Shown here one piece after another: positions 17,155 to 26,514 of a stretch of 64,000 bases of DNA; within the stretch, counting starts at the first letter, position 1, and each line of letters begins with the position of its first letter. The stretch spans positions 124,001 to 188,000 of the forward strand of contig CAWDLI010000015.1 in assembly GCA_963803245.1 (NCBI GenBank). The letters run 5' to 3'. The notes below the pieces were generated by a model that saw nothing but the letters and a program-made list of their open reading frames with translations, was not told the DNA's origin and ran no database searches. This DNA comes from JACVRW01 sp963803245. Lineage in GTDB: Bacteria > Actinomycetota > Thermoleophilia > Solirubrobacterales > Thermoleophilaceae. The position numbers were made by a program, and so were the translations under genes.

Positions 17155-18057
17155 TCAGGCCCTGCGCGGCGGCTTGTCCACATCGCGGTGCACCACGTCC
17201 ACGAGGAGGTCGTCGCGCTCCTGGTAGATGCGGGCGAGGTGCTCGGCTATCACGACCGAGCGGTGGCGCCCGCCGGTGCAGCCGATGCAGACCGTCAGAT
17301 GGGACTTGCCCTCCTGGTCGTAAGCCGGGAGCAGATAGTCGAGCAGCGGGACGAGCCGCTCGTAGAACTCGTCGATGCCGTTCGAGCACTCCACGTACTC
17401 GACCACCCGCTCGTCGAGGCCGGTGAGGTCGCGCAGCTCGGCCTCGTAGTGCGGGTTCGGCAGGAAGCGCACGTCGAAGGTGAGGTCGGCATCGCGCGGG
17501 CTGCCGTGCTTGAACCCGAAGGTCAGGAAGGTCACCGCGAGCCGGCCCACCCCGCCGGGCTTCAGCATCTTGTCGGCCACCACCTTGCGCAGTCGCGAGG
17601 CCGACAGGTCGCTGGTGTCGATCGACACGTCGGCACGCTCCTTGAGCGGCGCCAGCAGCGAGCGCTCCGTGCTGATCGCCCGCTCCACGCTGCCGCCGTC
17701 GGCCAGCGGATGGCGCCGGCGCGTCTCCTTGAAGCGGTTGATCAGGACCTCGTCGCCGGCCTCGAGGTAGAGCAGGCGGTAGGGCACGCCGCGCGACTCG
17801 AGGTCGTCGACCACCCGCACGAGGCCGTCGAAGTACTCGCCGCCGCGCACGTCGGACGCGACCGCCGCGCGCTCGACCTTGCTGCCCTCGTGGCCGAACA
17901 GGTCGGCGAGCGAGCCGATCATCTCCGGCGGCAGGTTGTCCACGCAGAAGTACCCCGCGTCCTCGAACGTCGCCATCGCCTGCGACTTGCCGGCTCCGGA
18001 GAAGCCGGTGATCACCACGAAGTCCTCGAGGCGGCCCTTGTCGTTGTTCGTGGTCAT
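17155..18057 (-). CDS. rapZ: RNase adapter / nucleotide-binding protein RapZ (YvcJ)
   Basis: A 300-residue P-loop protein with the Walker A motif GFSGAGKSQ near residue 18 and the family signatures CVDNLPPEM, LTFGFKHGSP, DVRFLPNPHY and CIGCTGGRHRSV. In Escherichia coli, RapZ delivers the sRNA GlmZ to RNase E in response to glucosamine-6-phosphate. In Gram-positive bacteria the YvcJ homologue's role is less clear. The ATG overlaps the uvrC stop by 4 bp (ATGA), so it is co-transcribed with uvrC. A 90-bp interval separates it from gap. Confidence 0.95.
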   Translation of the reverse strand: MTTNNDKGRLEDFVVITGFSGAGKSQAMATFEDAGYFCVDNLPPEMIGSLADLFGHEGSKVERAAVASDVRGGEYFDGLVRVVDDLESRGVPYRLLYLEAGDEVLINRFKETRRRHPLADGGSVERAISTERSLLAPLKERADVSIDTSDLSASRLRKVVADKMLKPGGVGRLAVTFLTFGFKHGSPRDADLTFDVRFLPNPHYEAELRDLTGLDERVVEYVECSNGIDEFYERLVPLLDYLLPAYDQEGKSHLTVCIGCTGGRHRSVVIAEHLARIYQERDDLLVDVVHRDVDKPPRRA

Positions 18058-19916
18058 CGCACCTTGTGCACGTACTCGTGGACCTCGCGAGCGACCTTGC
18101 CGGGCAGCCCGGGCACGGCCTCGAGCTCGTCGCGGCTGGCCTCGAGGAAGCGCTCAGGCGACCCGAAGTGACGCAGGATGCTGCGCTTGCGCACCGGCCC
18201 CACGCCGGGAAGCCCGTCGAGGATCGAGCGCGTCATCGCCTTGTCGCGCCGGCCGCGGTGGAACTCGATCGCGAAGCGGTGCGCCTCGTCCCGGACACGC
18301 TGCAGCAGCTGCAGCTCGGCCGTGTCGTGCGGCATGACGAGCGGGGCCATCCGGCCGGGGAGGAACACCTCCTCCACGCGCTTCGCGAGGCTCACCACCG
18401 TCACGCCGAGGTCCCGGAACGGCCCGAGCTCGGACAGGCCGGCGGACAGCTGTCCCTTGCCGCCGTCTATGACGATCAGTGCCGGCACTGAGGCAAAACT
18501 CTCATCGAAATCTGGATCGTGCGGCGATCGCTCGCGCTGTGACACGAACTGGGCCATCCGCCGGGAGAGCACCTCTGCCATTGCCGCGAAGTCATCCTGC
18601 ACCGACCCTCGGATGCCGAAGCGCCGGTAGTCGGACTTCTTCGGCGCGCCGCCCTCGAAGACCACCATCGACGCGACCGTGTGGTCGCCCATCAGGTTCG
18701 AGATGTCGAAGCACTCGATGCGCATCGGGATCGTCTCCATCCCGAGCGCCTGCTGGAGCCCGTCGAGCGCCTGGATGCGCTGGCTGCGGCGGCGCTCCGA
18801 GCGCAGCCGGTCCTGGTCGAGGGCGAAGCGCGCGTTTCGCTCCGCCAGCTCGAGGATCCGGCGCTTGTCGCCGCGCTCGGCATGGCGCACCTCCACGGGT
18901 GCCTGGCGGCGCTCGGTGAGCGCCTCGCCGAGCGCCTCGAGGTCCTTCACCGCGCGCGGCACGATCACCTGCGGCGGCACGGCCAGAGCGCTCGCGTAGT
19001 ACTGGAGCACGAACTCCTCGGCCACCTCGCCCTCGTCGCGCCGGGCCGCGTTCTCGAGGTAGAAGCTCTGGCGGTCCGCCAGCACGCCGTCACGCACCTG
19101 GAACACCTGGGCGTTGGCGTCGGTGTCCTCGGCCGCCACCGCGATCGCGTCGAGCGTGCCGACGGCCTCGTTCGAGATGCGCTGGCGCTCCAGCAGCGAG
19201 CGCACCGCCTTGAGGCGGTTGCGGAGGTTGGCCGCCTCCTCGTAATGCTGCTCCTTGGAAGCCCGCTTCATCCCCTGTTCCAGGCCACGCTCTATGTGGC
19301 GATAGCGCCCGGAGAGGAAGTCGATGATCGAGTCGATGTTCTCGCGGTACTCCTCCTTCGAGATGTAGCCCACGCAGGGCGCCCCGCAGCGGTTGAGGTG
19401 GTAGTCGAGGCAGGGGCTGCCGGAGGCCCGTCCGGGCTCGGTCCCGTCGCACGTGCGGTGCTGGAAGATCTTGCCGAGGAGGTCGAGCGTCTCGCGCACG
19501 CGCTTGGCGTTGCTGAAGGGGCCGAAGTACACGCGGTTGCGCCGGTGCCGCTCGCGCGTGAAGTAAACCCGCGGAAAATCCTCGTCGAGCGAGATCGCGA
19601 TGTAGGGGTACGACTTGTCGTCGCGCAGGCGAACGTTGAAGAGCGGGCGGTGCTGGCGGATGAAGCGCTGCTCGAGAAGCAGCGCCTCTGCCTCGGTCTC
19701 GGTGGCGATGAAGTCCACCTCCGCGATCTGGGCGACCATGTCGAGCGAGCCGCGGGCGCCGCCGGGCTTGCTGAAGTGGCCGCCGACGCGCTTGCGGATG
19801 GAGGCTGCCTTGCCGACGTAGATGACCTTGCTCTGGGCGTCCTTGAAGAAGTAGACACCCGGGGAGTCGGGCAGGGTCTTGCGCTGTGCAGTGAGCGACT
19901 CCGGGGCGATGGCCAT
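18054..19916 (-). CDS. uvrC: Excinuclease ABC subunit C
   Basis: A 620-residue nucleotide excision repair nuclease that makes both incisions around a lesion after UvrAB recognition. It has an N-terminal GIY-YIG domain (GVYFFKDAQSKVIYVGKA, about 18-100), a cysteine-bearing linker (LDYHLNRCGAPCVGY), a UVR motif near 210-245, the RNase-H-like domain (ECFDISNLMGDHTVASMVVF and VIDGGKGQL), and C-terminal tandem HhH motifs (LDGLPGVGPVRKRSILRHFGS). All are in order and full length. A TATCCT -10 box ends 9 nt before the ATG. Confidence 0.97.
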   Translation of the reverse strand: MAIAPESLTAQRKTLPDSPGVYFFKDAQSKVIYVGKAASIRKRVGGHFSKPGGARGSLDMVAQIAEVDFIATETEAEALLLEQRFIRQHRPLFNVRLRDDKSYPYIAISLDEDFPRVYFTRERHRRNRVYFGPFSNAKRVRETLDLLGKIFQHRTCDGTEPGRASGSPCLDYHLNRCGAPCVGYISKEEYRENIDSIIDFLSGRYRHIERGLEQGMKRASKEQHYEEAANLRNRLKAVRSLLERQRISNEAVGTLDAIAVAAEDTDANAQVFQVRDGVLADRQSFYLENAARRDEGEVAEEFVLQYYASALAVPPQVIVPRAVKDLEALGEALTERRQAPVEVRHAERGDKRRILELAERNARFALDQDRLRSERRRSQRIQALDGLQQALGMETIPMRIECFDISNLMGDHTVASMVVFEGGAPKKSDYRRFGIRGSVQDDFAAMAEVLSRRMAQFVSQRERSPHDPDFDESFASVPALIVIDGGKGQLSAGLSELGPFRDLGVTVVSLAKRVEEVFLPGRMAPLVMPHDTAELQLLQRVRDEAHRFAIEFHRGRRDKAMTRSILDGLPGVGPVRKRSILRHFGSPERFLEASRDELEAVPGLPGKVAREVHEYVHKVR

Positions 19917-19968
19917 GCCCTTTCGAGGATAGGCCCGGCAGGGGCTGGAGCTAACGTCTCCTGCTTCC
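19917..19968. promoter_or_regulatory. Divergent promoter region uvrC / DUF5069-cupin
   Basis: In this 52-bp interval the minus strand has TATCCT (19931-19926) ending 9 nt before the uvrC ATG. The plus strand has TAACGT (19952-19957) ending 11 nt before the GTG at 19969. Expected leaders are about 2-5 nt. No SOS-box-like sequence was noticed. Confidence 0.45.
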
Positions 19969-20622
19969 GTGGACCTGACCCGCGAAGAGCCCCGGCCGAT
20001 GGACGCCGAGCTGGACGGCTACGTCTGGCTGCCGCGGATGATCGACAAGGGGCGAGCCAAGCTGGCGGACACGCTCGGCGACGCGGTCCACCCCTGCCCG
20101 GTCGATCAGACCTGCCTGACCCGACTACGCGTGAGCCCCGAGGCGTTCCTCGCTGTGCTCGCCGAGGCGGAGACCGACGCGGACGTGCTCGCCGGCCTGC
20201 GAGAGCTCGGCATCCCGTCCGCCGACGAAGCGCGCTTTGACCCGATCGCAGTCGAGGACGAGCTTCAGGCACAGGGCTTCGGCCTGACCGCGCTCAAGCT
20301 GGACGAGCTCCCGTACAGCAATATCGCCCACGAGCTCGTGGGCAGCGACCACGGCGCGAGCGTGACGCTGGTTCTCGTAGACGCGCCGCCCGGGACCGGG
20401 CCGCGAATGCACAGCCACCCCTATGAGGAGATCCTGATCGTCCAAGAGGGAGAAGCCACCTTCCGGCTGGGGCTCGCCGAGCGGATCGTCCGCGCCGGCG
20501 AGATCCTGATCGTCGCGCCCGGCCAGGCGCACGCGTTCACGAACACGGGGCGCGGGCCCCTACGCCAGCTCGACATACACGTGAGTCCGCGGTTCCACAC
20601 GGACTGGATCGAGGATTGCTGA
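19969..20622 (+). CDS. DUF5069-cupin fusion protein
   Basis: A 217-residue protein of two parts. Residues about 1-95 (DGYVWLPRMIDKGRAKLADT, HPCPVDQ, then a helical tail) match DUF5069, a short family of unknown function. Residues about 115-217 form a cupin with metal ligands in GPRMHSHPYEE and a later APGQAHAFTN histidine. An N-terminal helical domain joined to a metal-binding barrel suggests a small enzyme or ligand-gated regulator, but no substrate can be assigned. The GTG start is set by the -10 box TAACGT just upstream. Confidence 0.75.
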   Translation: MDLTREEPRPMDAELDGYVWLPRMIDKGRAKLADTLGDAVHPCPVDQTCLTRLRVSPEAFLAVLAEAETDADVLAGLRELGIPSADEARFDPIAVEDELQAQGFGLTALKLDELPYSNIAHELVGSDHGASVTLVLVDAPPGTGPRMHSHPYEEILIVQEGEATFRLGLAERIVRAGEILIVAPGQAHAFTNTGRGPLRQLDIHVSPRFHTDWIEDC

Positions 20623-20631
20623 TCCTGGCGG

Positions 20632-21093
20632 TCAGACGAGCGCGCGGCCGACGGACTCGGCCACGCAGCAGGGCTTCTCGTTGCCCTCGACCTCGAGGGT
20701 GAAGCGGGTGGCCACCTGCCACCAGCCGTCACCCACCTCGTCGACCGAGACGACCTCCGAGCTCGCGCGCACGCGCGCGCCGGCGGGCACCGGCGCCGGG
20801 AACCGCACCTTGTTCCAGCCGTAGTTCACGCCGAGGCGGAAGCCGGTGGACTGGACGAGGTCCTTGCGGAAGCCGTCGATCAGCGAGAGCGTCAGGTTGC
20901 CGTGCGCGATCGTGGTGCCGAACGGGCTCTCGGTCTTGGCGCGCTCCACGTCCACGTGGATCCACTGGTCGTCGCCGGAGAGCTCGGCGAACGTGTCGAT
21001 CATCTCCTGGGTGACCGTGCGCCACTCGGTGGGCCCCACGGTCTGGCCGAGCAGGGCCTGGAGCTCCTCGATTCCGTCGACGGTGATCGGCAC
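20632..21093 (-). CDS. MaoC family dehydratase
   Basis: A 153-residue hot-dog-fold enzyme of the (R)-specific enoyl-CoA hydratase type. The hydratase-2 motif is visible as FAELSGDDQWIHVDVERA, with catalytic Asp and His, followed by FGTTIAHGNLTLSL and a NYGWNKVRFPAPVPAG segment. Members hydrate trans-2-enoyl-CoA in fatty acid or polyester metabolism. The GTG at 21093 is preferred to upstream codons because TAATCT ends 7 nt before it. Upstream lies tatA, ten bases away. Confidence 0.85.
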   Translation of the reverse strand: MPITVDGIEELQALLGQTVGPTEWRTVTQEMIDTFAELSGDDQWIHVDVERAKTESPFGTTIAHGNLTLSLIDGFRKDLVQSTGFRLGVNYGWNKVRFPAPVPAGARVRASSEVVSVDEVGDGWWQVATRFTLEVEGNEKPCCVAESVGRALV

Positions 21094-21103
21094 GGGCGCC
21101 AGA

Positions 21104-21277
21104 TTAGCTCTTCTCAGGCAGCACCCGCTCGTCGGGCTCGTCCTCACCTGTCACGGAATCCTTGAAGCTCCGCATGCCGCTTCCTAGCGACTTGCCGAGC
21201 TCGGGGAGGCGCTTCGGGCCAAAGATCACGAGCGCGACCACGAGTATCACCGCGATCTCCATCGGTCCGGGCATCAT
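21104..21277 (-). CDS. tatA: Sec-independent translocase protein TatA/E
   Basis: A 57-residue single-span membrane protein: a short N-terminus, hydrophobic helix (IAVILVVALVIF), the FGPKRLPELGKSLG hinge and amphipathic helix, then a charged tail. This is the TatA-type pore component that moves folded twin-arginine substrates. I chose the ATG at 21277 because GGAG lies 8 nt upstream; a longer GTG start would put that site inside the gene. No tatB or tatC is in the window. Confidence 0.92.
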   Translation of the reverse strand: MMPGPMEIAVILVVALVIFGPKRLPELGKSLGSGMRSFKDSVTGEDEPDERVLPEKS

Positions 21278-21401
21278 TCGCTGCGTCTCCTTCACCGGGG
21301 GTGGGCGAGGAAACCCTCGCCTACTACCAGTACGTGAGCGCGCGCCATTGGATCAGGGCGGGCAGAATGCCTCCCCCGCCCGCGACCGTCAGGAGCAGCG
21401 C

Positions 21402-22280
<879 letters not shown>

Positions 22281-22287
22281 GCGCTCT

Positions 22288-22512
22288 CTAGCGGTACTCG
22301 CGCGGTGGGACGGGATCAGGGGCCGCCGCGCGGGTGCGACGCCGGTCGGCCCAGATCATCTGCTCCATCAGCGAGATGACGAGCGCGAGCGCTCCCACGA
22401 CCATCAGGATGACCCCGACGGTCTGGATGTCCACGCCGGCCACGGTGGCCGTGACCGCGAACTTCAGGATGGCCCCGAGCGCGATCAGAAATATCGATGT
22501 TCCGATGTACAT
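22288..22512 (-). CDS. DUF6458 family small membrane protein
   Basis: A 74-residue protein with two predicted membrane helices (about 2-24 and 31-51) separated by a short VDIQTVG loop, then a basic-Pro tail. It fits the short actinobacterial family DUF6458, of unknown function. The stop is 7 bp from the convergent enoyl-CoA hydratase stop. No partner is suggested by position. Confidence 0.75.
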   Translation of the reverse strand: MYIGTSIFLIALGAILKFAVTATVAGVDIQTVGVILMVVGALALVISLMEQMIWADRRRTRAAAPDPVPPREYR

Positions 22513-22595
22513 GGCCCTGTCTTACCCCTCGTCGGTCACGCGAACCACAAAAGCGCCGGAATCAGGGCTGAATCGGCGAATGTACGAGCGCCGCG

Positions 22596-23531
22596 CTATC
22601 GGACCAGGCGCAGGGTCGCGCGCTTGCGGGTCACGTTTCCGGCTTGGTCCACAGCCCTCACCGTCAGCTTCGCCCGCACGGCCCGCCGCCGTTTGAGCGT
22701 GTGGCGGAGCGCGCCGCGGAGGGCCTTGGAGAGCTTCAGCCTCACGGTCCGGGTGGCGCCGCCGGCCAGCCGGCGTGGCTTCGAGGCGACCCTGTAGATC
22801 CGGGAAGCGCCGGGCAGCGACACGGTGGCGGAGACCCCGATCACGCAGCTCTCCGCCGGGCAGCGGACCTTCAGCAGGATGGCTTTCGACTTGAGCGCCC
22901 GCTGGGAGCCCTTCGCCTTGACCGCGAGCCTGGGAGCGGTTGCGTCCGGGGACGAGCCCGGCGGCGGCTCGCCCGGCCCCGGCCCCGGTCCCGGTCCCGG
23001 CGTCGTGCCCGGCTCGGTGCACGCGCTGCCGATCAGGCCGCGCGCCTCCTCGAGTCGCAGCTGATAGCGGCCGCGGAGATGCTCCGCGGGTCGCTCCACA
23101 TCGGCTATCCATTCGCCGTAACGGGCCGGGTCCGCGGCCGGGTCGGGCGAGCCTGCGGCAAGGCGTGTCTGCCGCACGGCTCTCGCCTGGTCGATGAACC
23201 ACTTGATCTGGAGGTCGGGGTTCTCCGGATAGCCGGCGTACTCGCCCTGGTTCCAGATGCCGGTGCGCATCTGGAAGTAGCCGACCGCGTCGGCGTCGCC
23301 GGAGCTCAGGTTCGCGAGTCCAGACGACTCGAGTGCCGCCATCACCGGCAGCTCACGCGGCAGGCCGGCGCGCGCGGCGGCCAGGGCCATCCAGGAGGCG
23401 ACGGCCGGCTTGGCGGCGCCGTCGCCCGGATACACGTTCTCGGCCGGGCACTCCGCGGCCGTGGCCGTCGGGGCCGCCACGGCGCACAGCGCTCCGGCGC
23501 ACATCGTGAGAGTCAGCAGCCTGCGAAGCAC
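22596..23531 (-). CDS. Secreted transglycosylase-like protein with C-terminal beta-domain
   Basis: A 311-residue secreted protein. A signal peptide (about 1-26, ending ATATAA) is followed by an SLT-like domain (about 40-165) with a candidate catalytic glutamate in VMAALESSGLANL and the GYFQMRTGIWNQGEY segment. A Gly-Pro linker (about 178-195) leads to a C-terminal beta-rich domain with two cysteines (VRCPAESCVIG) and many basic residues, which could bind the wall. It probably cleaves peptidoglycan glycan strands; the catalytic assignment is inferred from similarity. No co-directional neighbour forms an operon with it. Confidence 0.7.
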   Translation of the reverse strand: MLRRLLTLTMCAGALCAVAAPTATAAECPAENVYPGDGAAKPAVASWMALAAARAGLPRELPVMAALESSGLANLSSGDADAVGYFQMRTGIWNQGEYAGYPENPDLQIKWFIDQARAVRQTRLAAGSPDPAADPARYGEWIADVERPAEHLRGRYQLRLEEARGLIGSACTEPGTTPGPGPGPGPGEPPPGSSPDATAPRLAVKAKGSQRALKSKAILLKVRCPAESCVIGVSATVSLPGASRIYRVASKPRRLAGGATRTVRLKLSKALRGALRHTLKRRRAVRAKLTVRAVDQAGNVTRKRATLRLVR

Positions 23532-23834
23532 TCGATCAGTATGACCCGCGGGTCGCCTCGGAAGATGGTGCGCAACGGACCCCGAGGCCCGGCTGGTTGA
23601 CCGCCGTGAGGTACGCCGTTGGTCGACCTCAAAGCTGGGAGCCGGGGGTGCGTCCCAAGGGGATCTCGATGACGCCCTCGGAGTCCGTGCGCTGCATTCA
23701 AGGTACGCCCGGCGGGCGGGACTTCGCCAGCTGAAAAACGGTCACTCCACCTTCCGTCACATCTGGGGACCCTGGCGCGTCATAGAGGTGACGAGCAAAT
23801 TGCGGCCCTCCGCCGCGTCAGAAGGAGGCTGAAG
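23532..23834. other. 303-bp intergenic region without a recognised gene
   Basis: Between divergent genes. It contains a strong ribosome binding site AGAAGGAGG (23819-23827) for the small membrane protein at 23835, but I see no convincing -35/-10 pair. The G/C third-position bias typical of coding frames fades here, and no conserved protein reads through in any frame. GGTCGACCTC near 23621 is a short symmetrical sequence of unknown meaning. Confidence 0.4.
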
Positions 23835-24149
23835 ATGGATTCCGTGGGCTCCCACACCAACTGGTTCTCCGGCATCGCCGCGGCGGCGACCGGGCTCGGG
23901 GTACTCACATTCGCGTTCTTCCCGTTCGCGCTGCCGATCCTGATCCTGACGGTCGCCGCGACGCTTCCCCTCGTCCTACCTCTGGTCGTCGTCGCGGCGG
24001 TTGCCGCGCTCCTCAGAGGCACGTGGCTCGGGATGCGAGCGGCAGGGCGTGGAATTCGCCGGCACTGGCCCTCTCGGACGCGCCGGCGCCACACCACCGA
24101 CCGCAGCCGAAGCAGCGGCCGGCAGCTCCACCCACGGCCCCTCGGGTGA
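23835..24149 (+). CDS. Small hydrophobic membrane protein, unknown
   Basis: A 104-residue protein with a long hydrophobic stretch (about 11-62) that could form two or three membrane helices, followed by an arginine-rich C-terminal tail (RRHWPSRTRRRH) likely on the cytoplasmic side. I do not recognise a family. The start is well supported by AGAAGGAGG ending 8 nt before the ATG, one of the best Shine-Dalgarno sites in the window. It is convergent with the TadE-VanY-SLT gene, 24 bp away. Confidence 0.6.
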   Translation: MDSVGSHTNWFSGIAAAATGLGVLTFAFFPFALPILILTVAATLPLVLPLVVVAAVAALLRGTWLGMRAAGRGIRRHWPSRTRRRHTTDRSRSSGRQLHPRPLG

Positions 24150-24173
24150 GGGCGCGCCGCGCGGACTGGCGGG

Positions 24174-25508
24174 TTACTCCACGAGGGTCACCTCGAACGT
24201 GTCGACGGTGAGGACGCCGGCCCCGCTCAGGAGGCCGAGGATCCTCGCCACGTACGCGCGGGTCTCCGCATATGGCGGCACGCCGCCGTAGCGCTCGACC
24301 GCTCCGGCGCCCGCGTTGTAGGCGGCCAGAGCCAGCGCCACCTTCCCCCCGAAGCGCTTCAGCAGATCGCTCATCAGGTGCGCCTGGGCGTCGATCGCCT
24401 TCACGGGGTCGTAGGGATCCGCGAGGCCGTACGCCTGCGCGGTACCAGGCATGAACTGGGCGATCCCGCGTGCGCCGGCGGGGCTCTCCGCGAAGGGGTT
24501 GAAGCCGGACTCCGCGTAGAGCTGCGCGGCGAGCAGCTCCATGGGGACGTTCCAGCGCAGGGCCGCCGCGGCGAGCGGGGCCTCGAAGCGCGGCGGCACG
24601 AACGACGGCAGCCGGTGATGGATCCGGCCGTGATCGCCGCCGGGCGGCTCCCAGGAGCCACGCTCGTACTGCGCCGGGTGGGCGCGGTCGCGGGGGTTGG
24701 CCCCGAACCCGTAGTGCCAGGGCTCCCAGGCGTAGCGGTGGATGAAGCCGAACGGGCGGGCGTTGGCGGCCAGCCAGGCGTAGGCGGCGGGCGGCCCGAG
24801 GTCGAGCTCGGTGGCATAGCGGTGCAGGCTCGTGCCGGGCGGCGCGACCCACTTCGGGTTCGGGTTCGCGGCGAACAGCCGCGCCTGCTCGGCGTCCGAG
24901 CGGAACGCGCTCGTGATCGACAGGCTCAGGCCGTCGCGGCGGGCCGCCGCGGCCATCCGGTCGAACGCCGCCGCCACGTCGGGGCGCATCGCCTTGCCCA
25001 TCCGATAAGCCAGCGGGCCGTCATAGCCGCCGCCCTCACCGCGAGCGGGACCGCCGAGCGTGGCGTCGGAAGCCGGGGCCAGCTCGGCCGTCGCGCTCGC
25101 CCGCACGGGCACCGATCTCTGCCGCTCCCCCACCCGCACCGTCGCCGCGCCGCGCGCGACCACCTTCACGCGGGTGGGCGCGAACGACCCGCCCGGGAAG
25201 CTCACGTCCCCTGGCCGCAACTCCACGCCGTTCGCGCTCCCCGTGCGCAGGGCGCGCTCGCGCGCGAGCGCGAGATACGCAGCGAGCGTCAGCCCACGCG
25301 GCCCAGTCTCGAACAGGCGCGGATAGGCATCGCGCATCGCCGCCGCGGCCGACATCGCCGCGAGGTCCGCAGCGCGCTGATGGCGCGACTTCGCCCCCAG
25401 CGCCTGCCCGAACCCCACCAGCACCGCCAACCCGACCAGCAGCGCAGCCACCACGCCGAGCAGCAGCAGCGCAGCCTGACCATCCTCGCCGCGAAGCCGC
25501 TCCCACAT
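24174..25508 (-). CDS. TadE/G-like - VanY carboxypeptidase - SLT transglycosylase fusion
   Basis: A 444-residue protein with three recognisable parts. The N-terminus (GEDGQAALLLLGVVAALLVGLAV, then AADLAAMSAA) matches the helix-anchored TadE/TadG/Rv3654c-like pseudopilin region. Residues about 160-280 match M15B/VanY D-Ala-D-Ala carboxypeptidases, with the zinc motif SLHRYATELD and the WEPWHYGF catalytic segment. Residues about 315-435 are a lytic transglycosylase domain, with catalytic Glu in YAESGFNPFA, then GIAQFMPGTAQAYGL and AAYNAGAGAVERYGG. The fusion would tether a bifunctional peptidoglycan hydrolase to the membrane. ATG 25508 is preferred; TTG 25517 is also in frame. Confidence 0.82.
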   Translation of the reverse strand: MWERLRGEDGQAALLLLGVVAALLVGLAVLVGFGQALGAKSRHQRAADLAAMSAAAAMRDAYPRLFETGPRGLTLAAYLALARERALRTGSANGVELRPGDVSFPGGSFAPTRVKVVARGAATVRVGERQRSVPVRASATAELAPASDATLGGPARGEGGGYDGPLAYRMGKAMRPDVAAAFDRMAAAARRDGLSLSITSAFRSDAEQARLFAANPNPKWVAPPGTSLHRYATELDLGPPAAYAWLAANARPFGFIHRYAWEPWHYGFGANPRDRAHPAQYERGSWEPPGGDHGRIHHRLPSFVPPRFEAPLAAAALRWNVPMELLAAQLYAESGFNPFAESPAGARGIAQFMPGTAQAYGLADPYDPVKAIDAQAHLMSDLLKRFGGKVALALAAYNAGAGAVERYGGVPPYAETRAYVARILGLLSGAGVLTVDTFEVTLVE

Positions 25509-25603
25509 GGCCGGCAACGCTCGACGAACCCGTGCAACGGCTCAACACGCGCGAGTAAAAACGCCGGTCACTCGCGCGGCATGTTCGGAAATGCCTCCGT
25601 TTG

Positions 25604-25621
25604 GGAAACATCTGTGTTTCC
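25604..25621. promoter_or_regulatory. Inverted repeat upstream of the GDSL hydrolase
   Basis: GGAAAC (25604-25609) and GTTTCC (25616-25621) form a perfect 6-bp inverted repeat around a 6-nt centre, ending 22 nt before the GTG at 25644. It could be an operator or a leader hairpin. No matching copy was noticed elsewhere. Confidence 0.35.
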
Positions 25622-25643
25622 GGAGTTCCTCGAGGAGAGACCC

Positions 25644-26514
25644 GTGTCTGCAAATTCCCGCCCCCGTCGGCTAGCCCTCGCTCTCGTCTGCGCCATCTTC
25701 GCGGTCGCGGTTGCGAGCACAAGCGGCTCAGGCGACAAGCTCCCCGCTTCGGTACGTGGCGCTCGGCGACTCCTACAGCGCGGCGTCCGGGGTCCTGCCG
25801 CTCGACCTCTCAGCGCCGCCTCAGTGTCTGCGCTCGAGCCTCAACTACCCGCACGCGATCGCTCGCAAGACCGGGGCGCGGCTGACCGACGTGACCTGCG
25901 GTGCTGCGGACACCAGCCACTTCTTCAGCTCGCAGTACCAAGGTGTCGCGCCGCAGCTCGACGCCGTGAAGCAGGACTCCCAGGTGGTCACCATGACCAT
26001 CGGTGGGAACGACAGCGGCGTTTTCATCAACTCCATCCTTGCCTGTGGCGTCGCAGGCCTGTCGACCCTGGGCCAGGGCAGCCCCTGCAAGGACCAGTAC
26101 GGATCGTCGTTCGAGGACACGATTCGCAGCACGACGTACCCGTCGCTCGTCAACGCGCTCAGGGCCGTCCGGGCCAAGGCGCCCCGGGCCAAGGTCGGCA
26201 TCCTCGGATACCCGTGGATCATGCCCGCGACCGGCGGCTGCTTCGACAAGATGCCGGTCGCGCAGGGCGACGTCCCCTATGTGCGTGGTATCCAGGCGAC
26301 CCTCAACGACGCTGTCCGCCGCGCCGCCGCCGCGACAGGGGCGACCTACGTGAACTTCAACAGCGTCTCCAACGGCCACGACGCCTGCCAGCCAATCGGC
26401 GTCCGCTGGATCGAGCCTGTCCTGCAGGGCACCAACCCGGTCGTCGTACACCCCAACGCGCTCGGCGAATCCCAGATGGCAGCTCAAGCGATCACGGTGC
26501 TCCGCCTGCGCTGA
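25644..26514 (+). CDS. Secreted SGNH/GDSL-family esterase, frameshifted in the signal peptide
   Basis: A GDSL/SGNH hydrolase of the secreted actinobacterial lipase type. Block I YVALGDSYSAASG holds the nucleophile serine, block III TIGGNDSG the oxyanion asparagine, and VVHPNALGESQ the catalytic histidine. Six cysteines suggest three disulfides. A good signal peptide (from GTG 25644, with GAGGAGA upstream; LALALVCAIFAVAVA) lies one frame off from the mature enzyme. Removing one base near 25700-25711 joins them into 289 codons. If no frameshift exists, the TTG at 25711 gives a protein without export signal, which is less likely. The stop directly abuts the convergent aldo/keto reductase stop. 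Confidence 0.8.

Noticed and set aside
22970..23005. GGCCCCGG-type simple repeat
   Set aside because: It encodes the Gly-Pro linker of the secreted transglycosylase-like protein; not a separate element.
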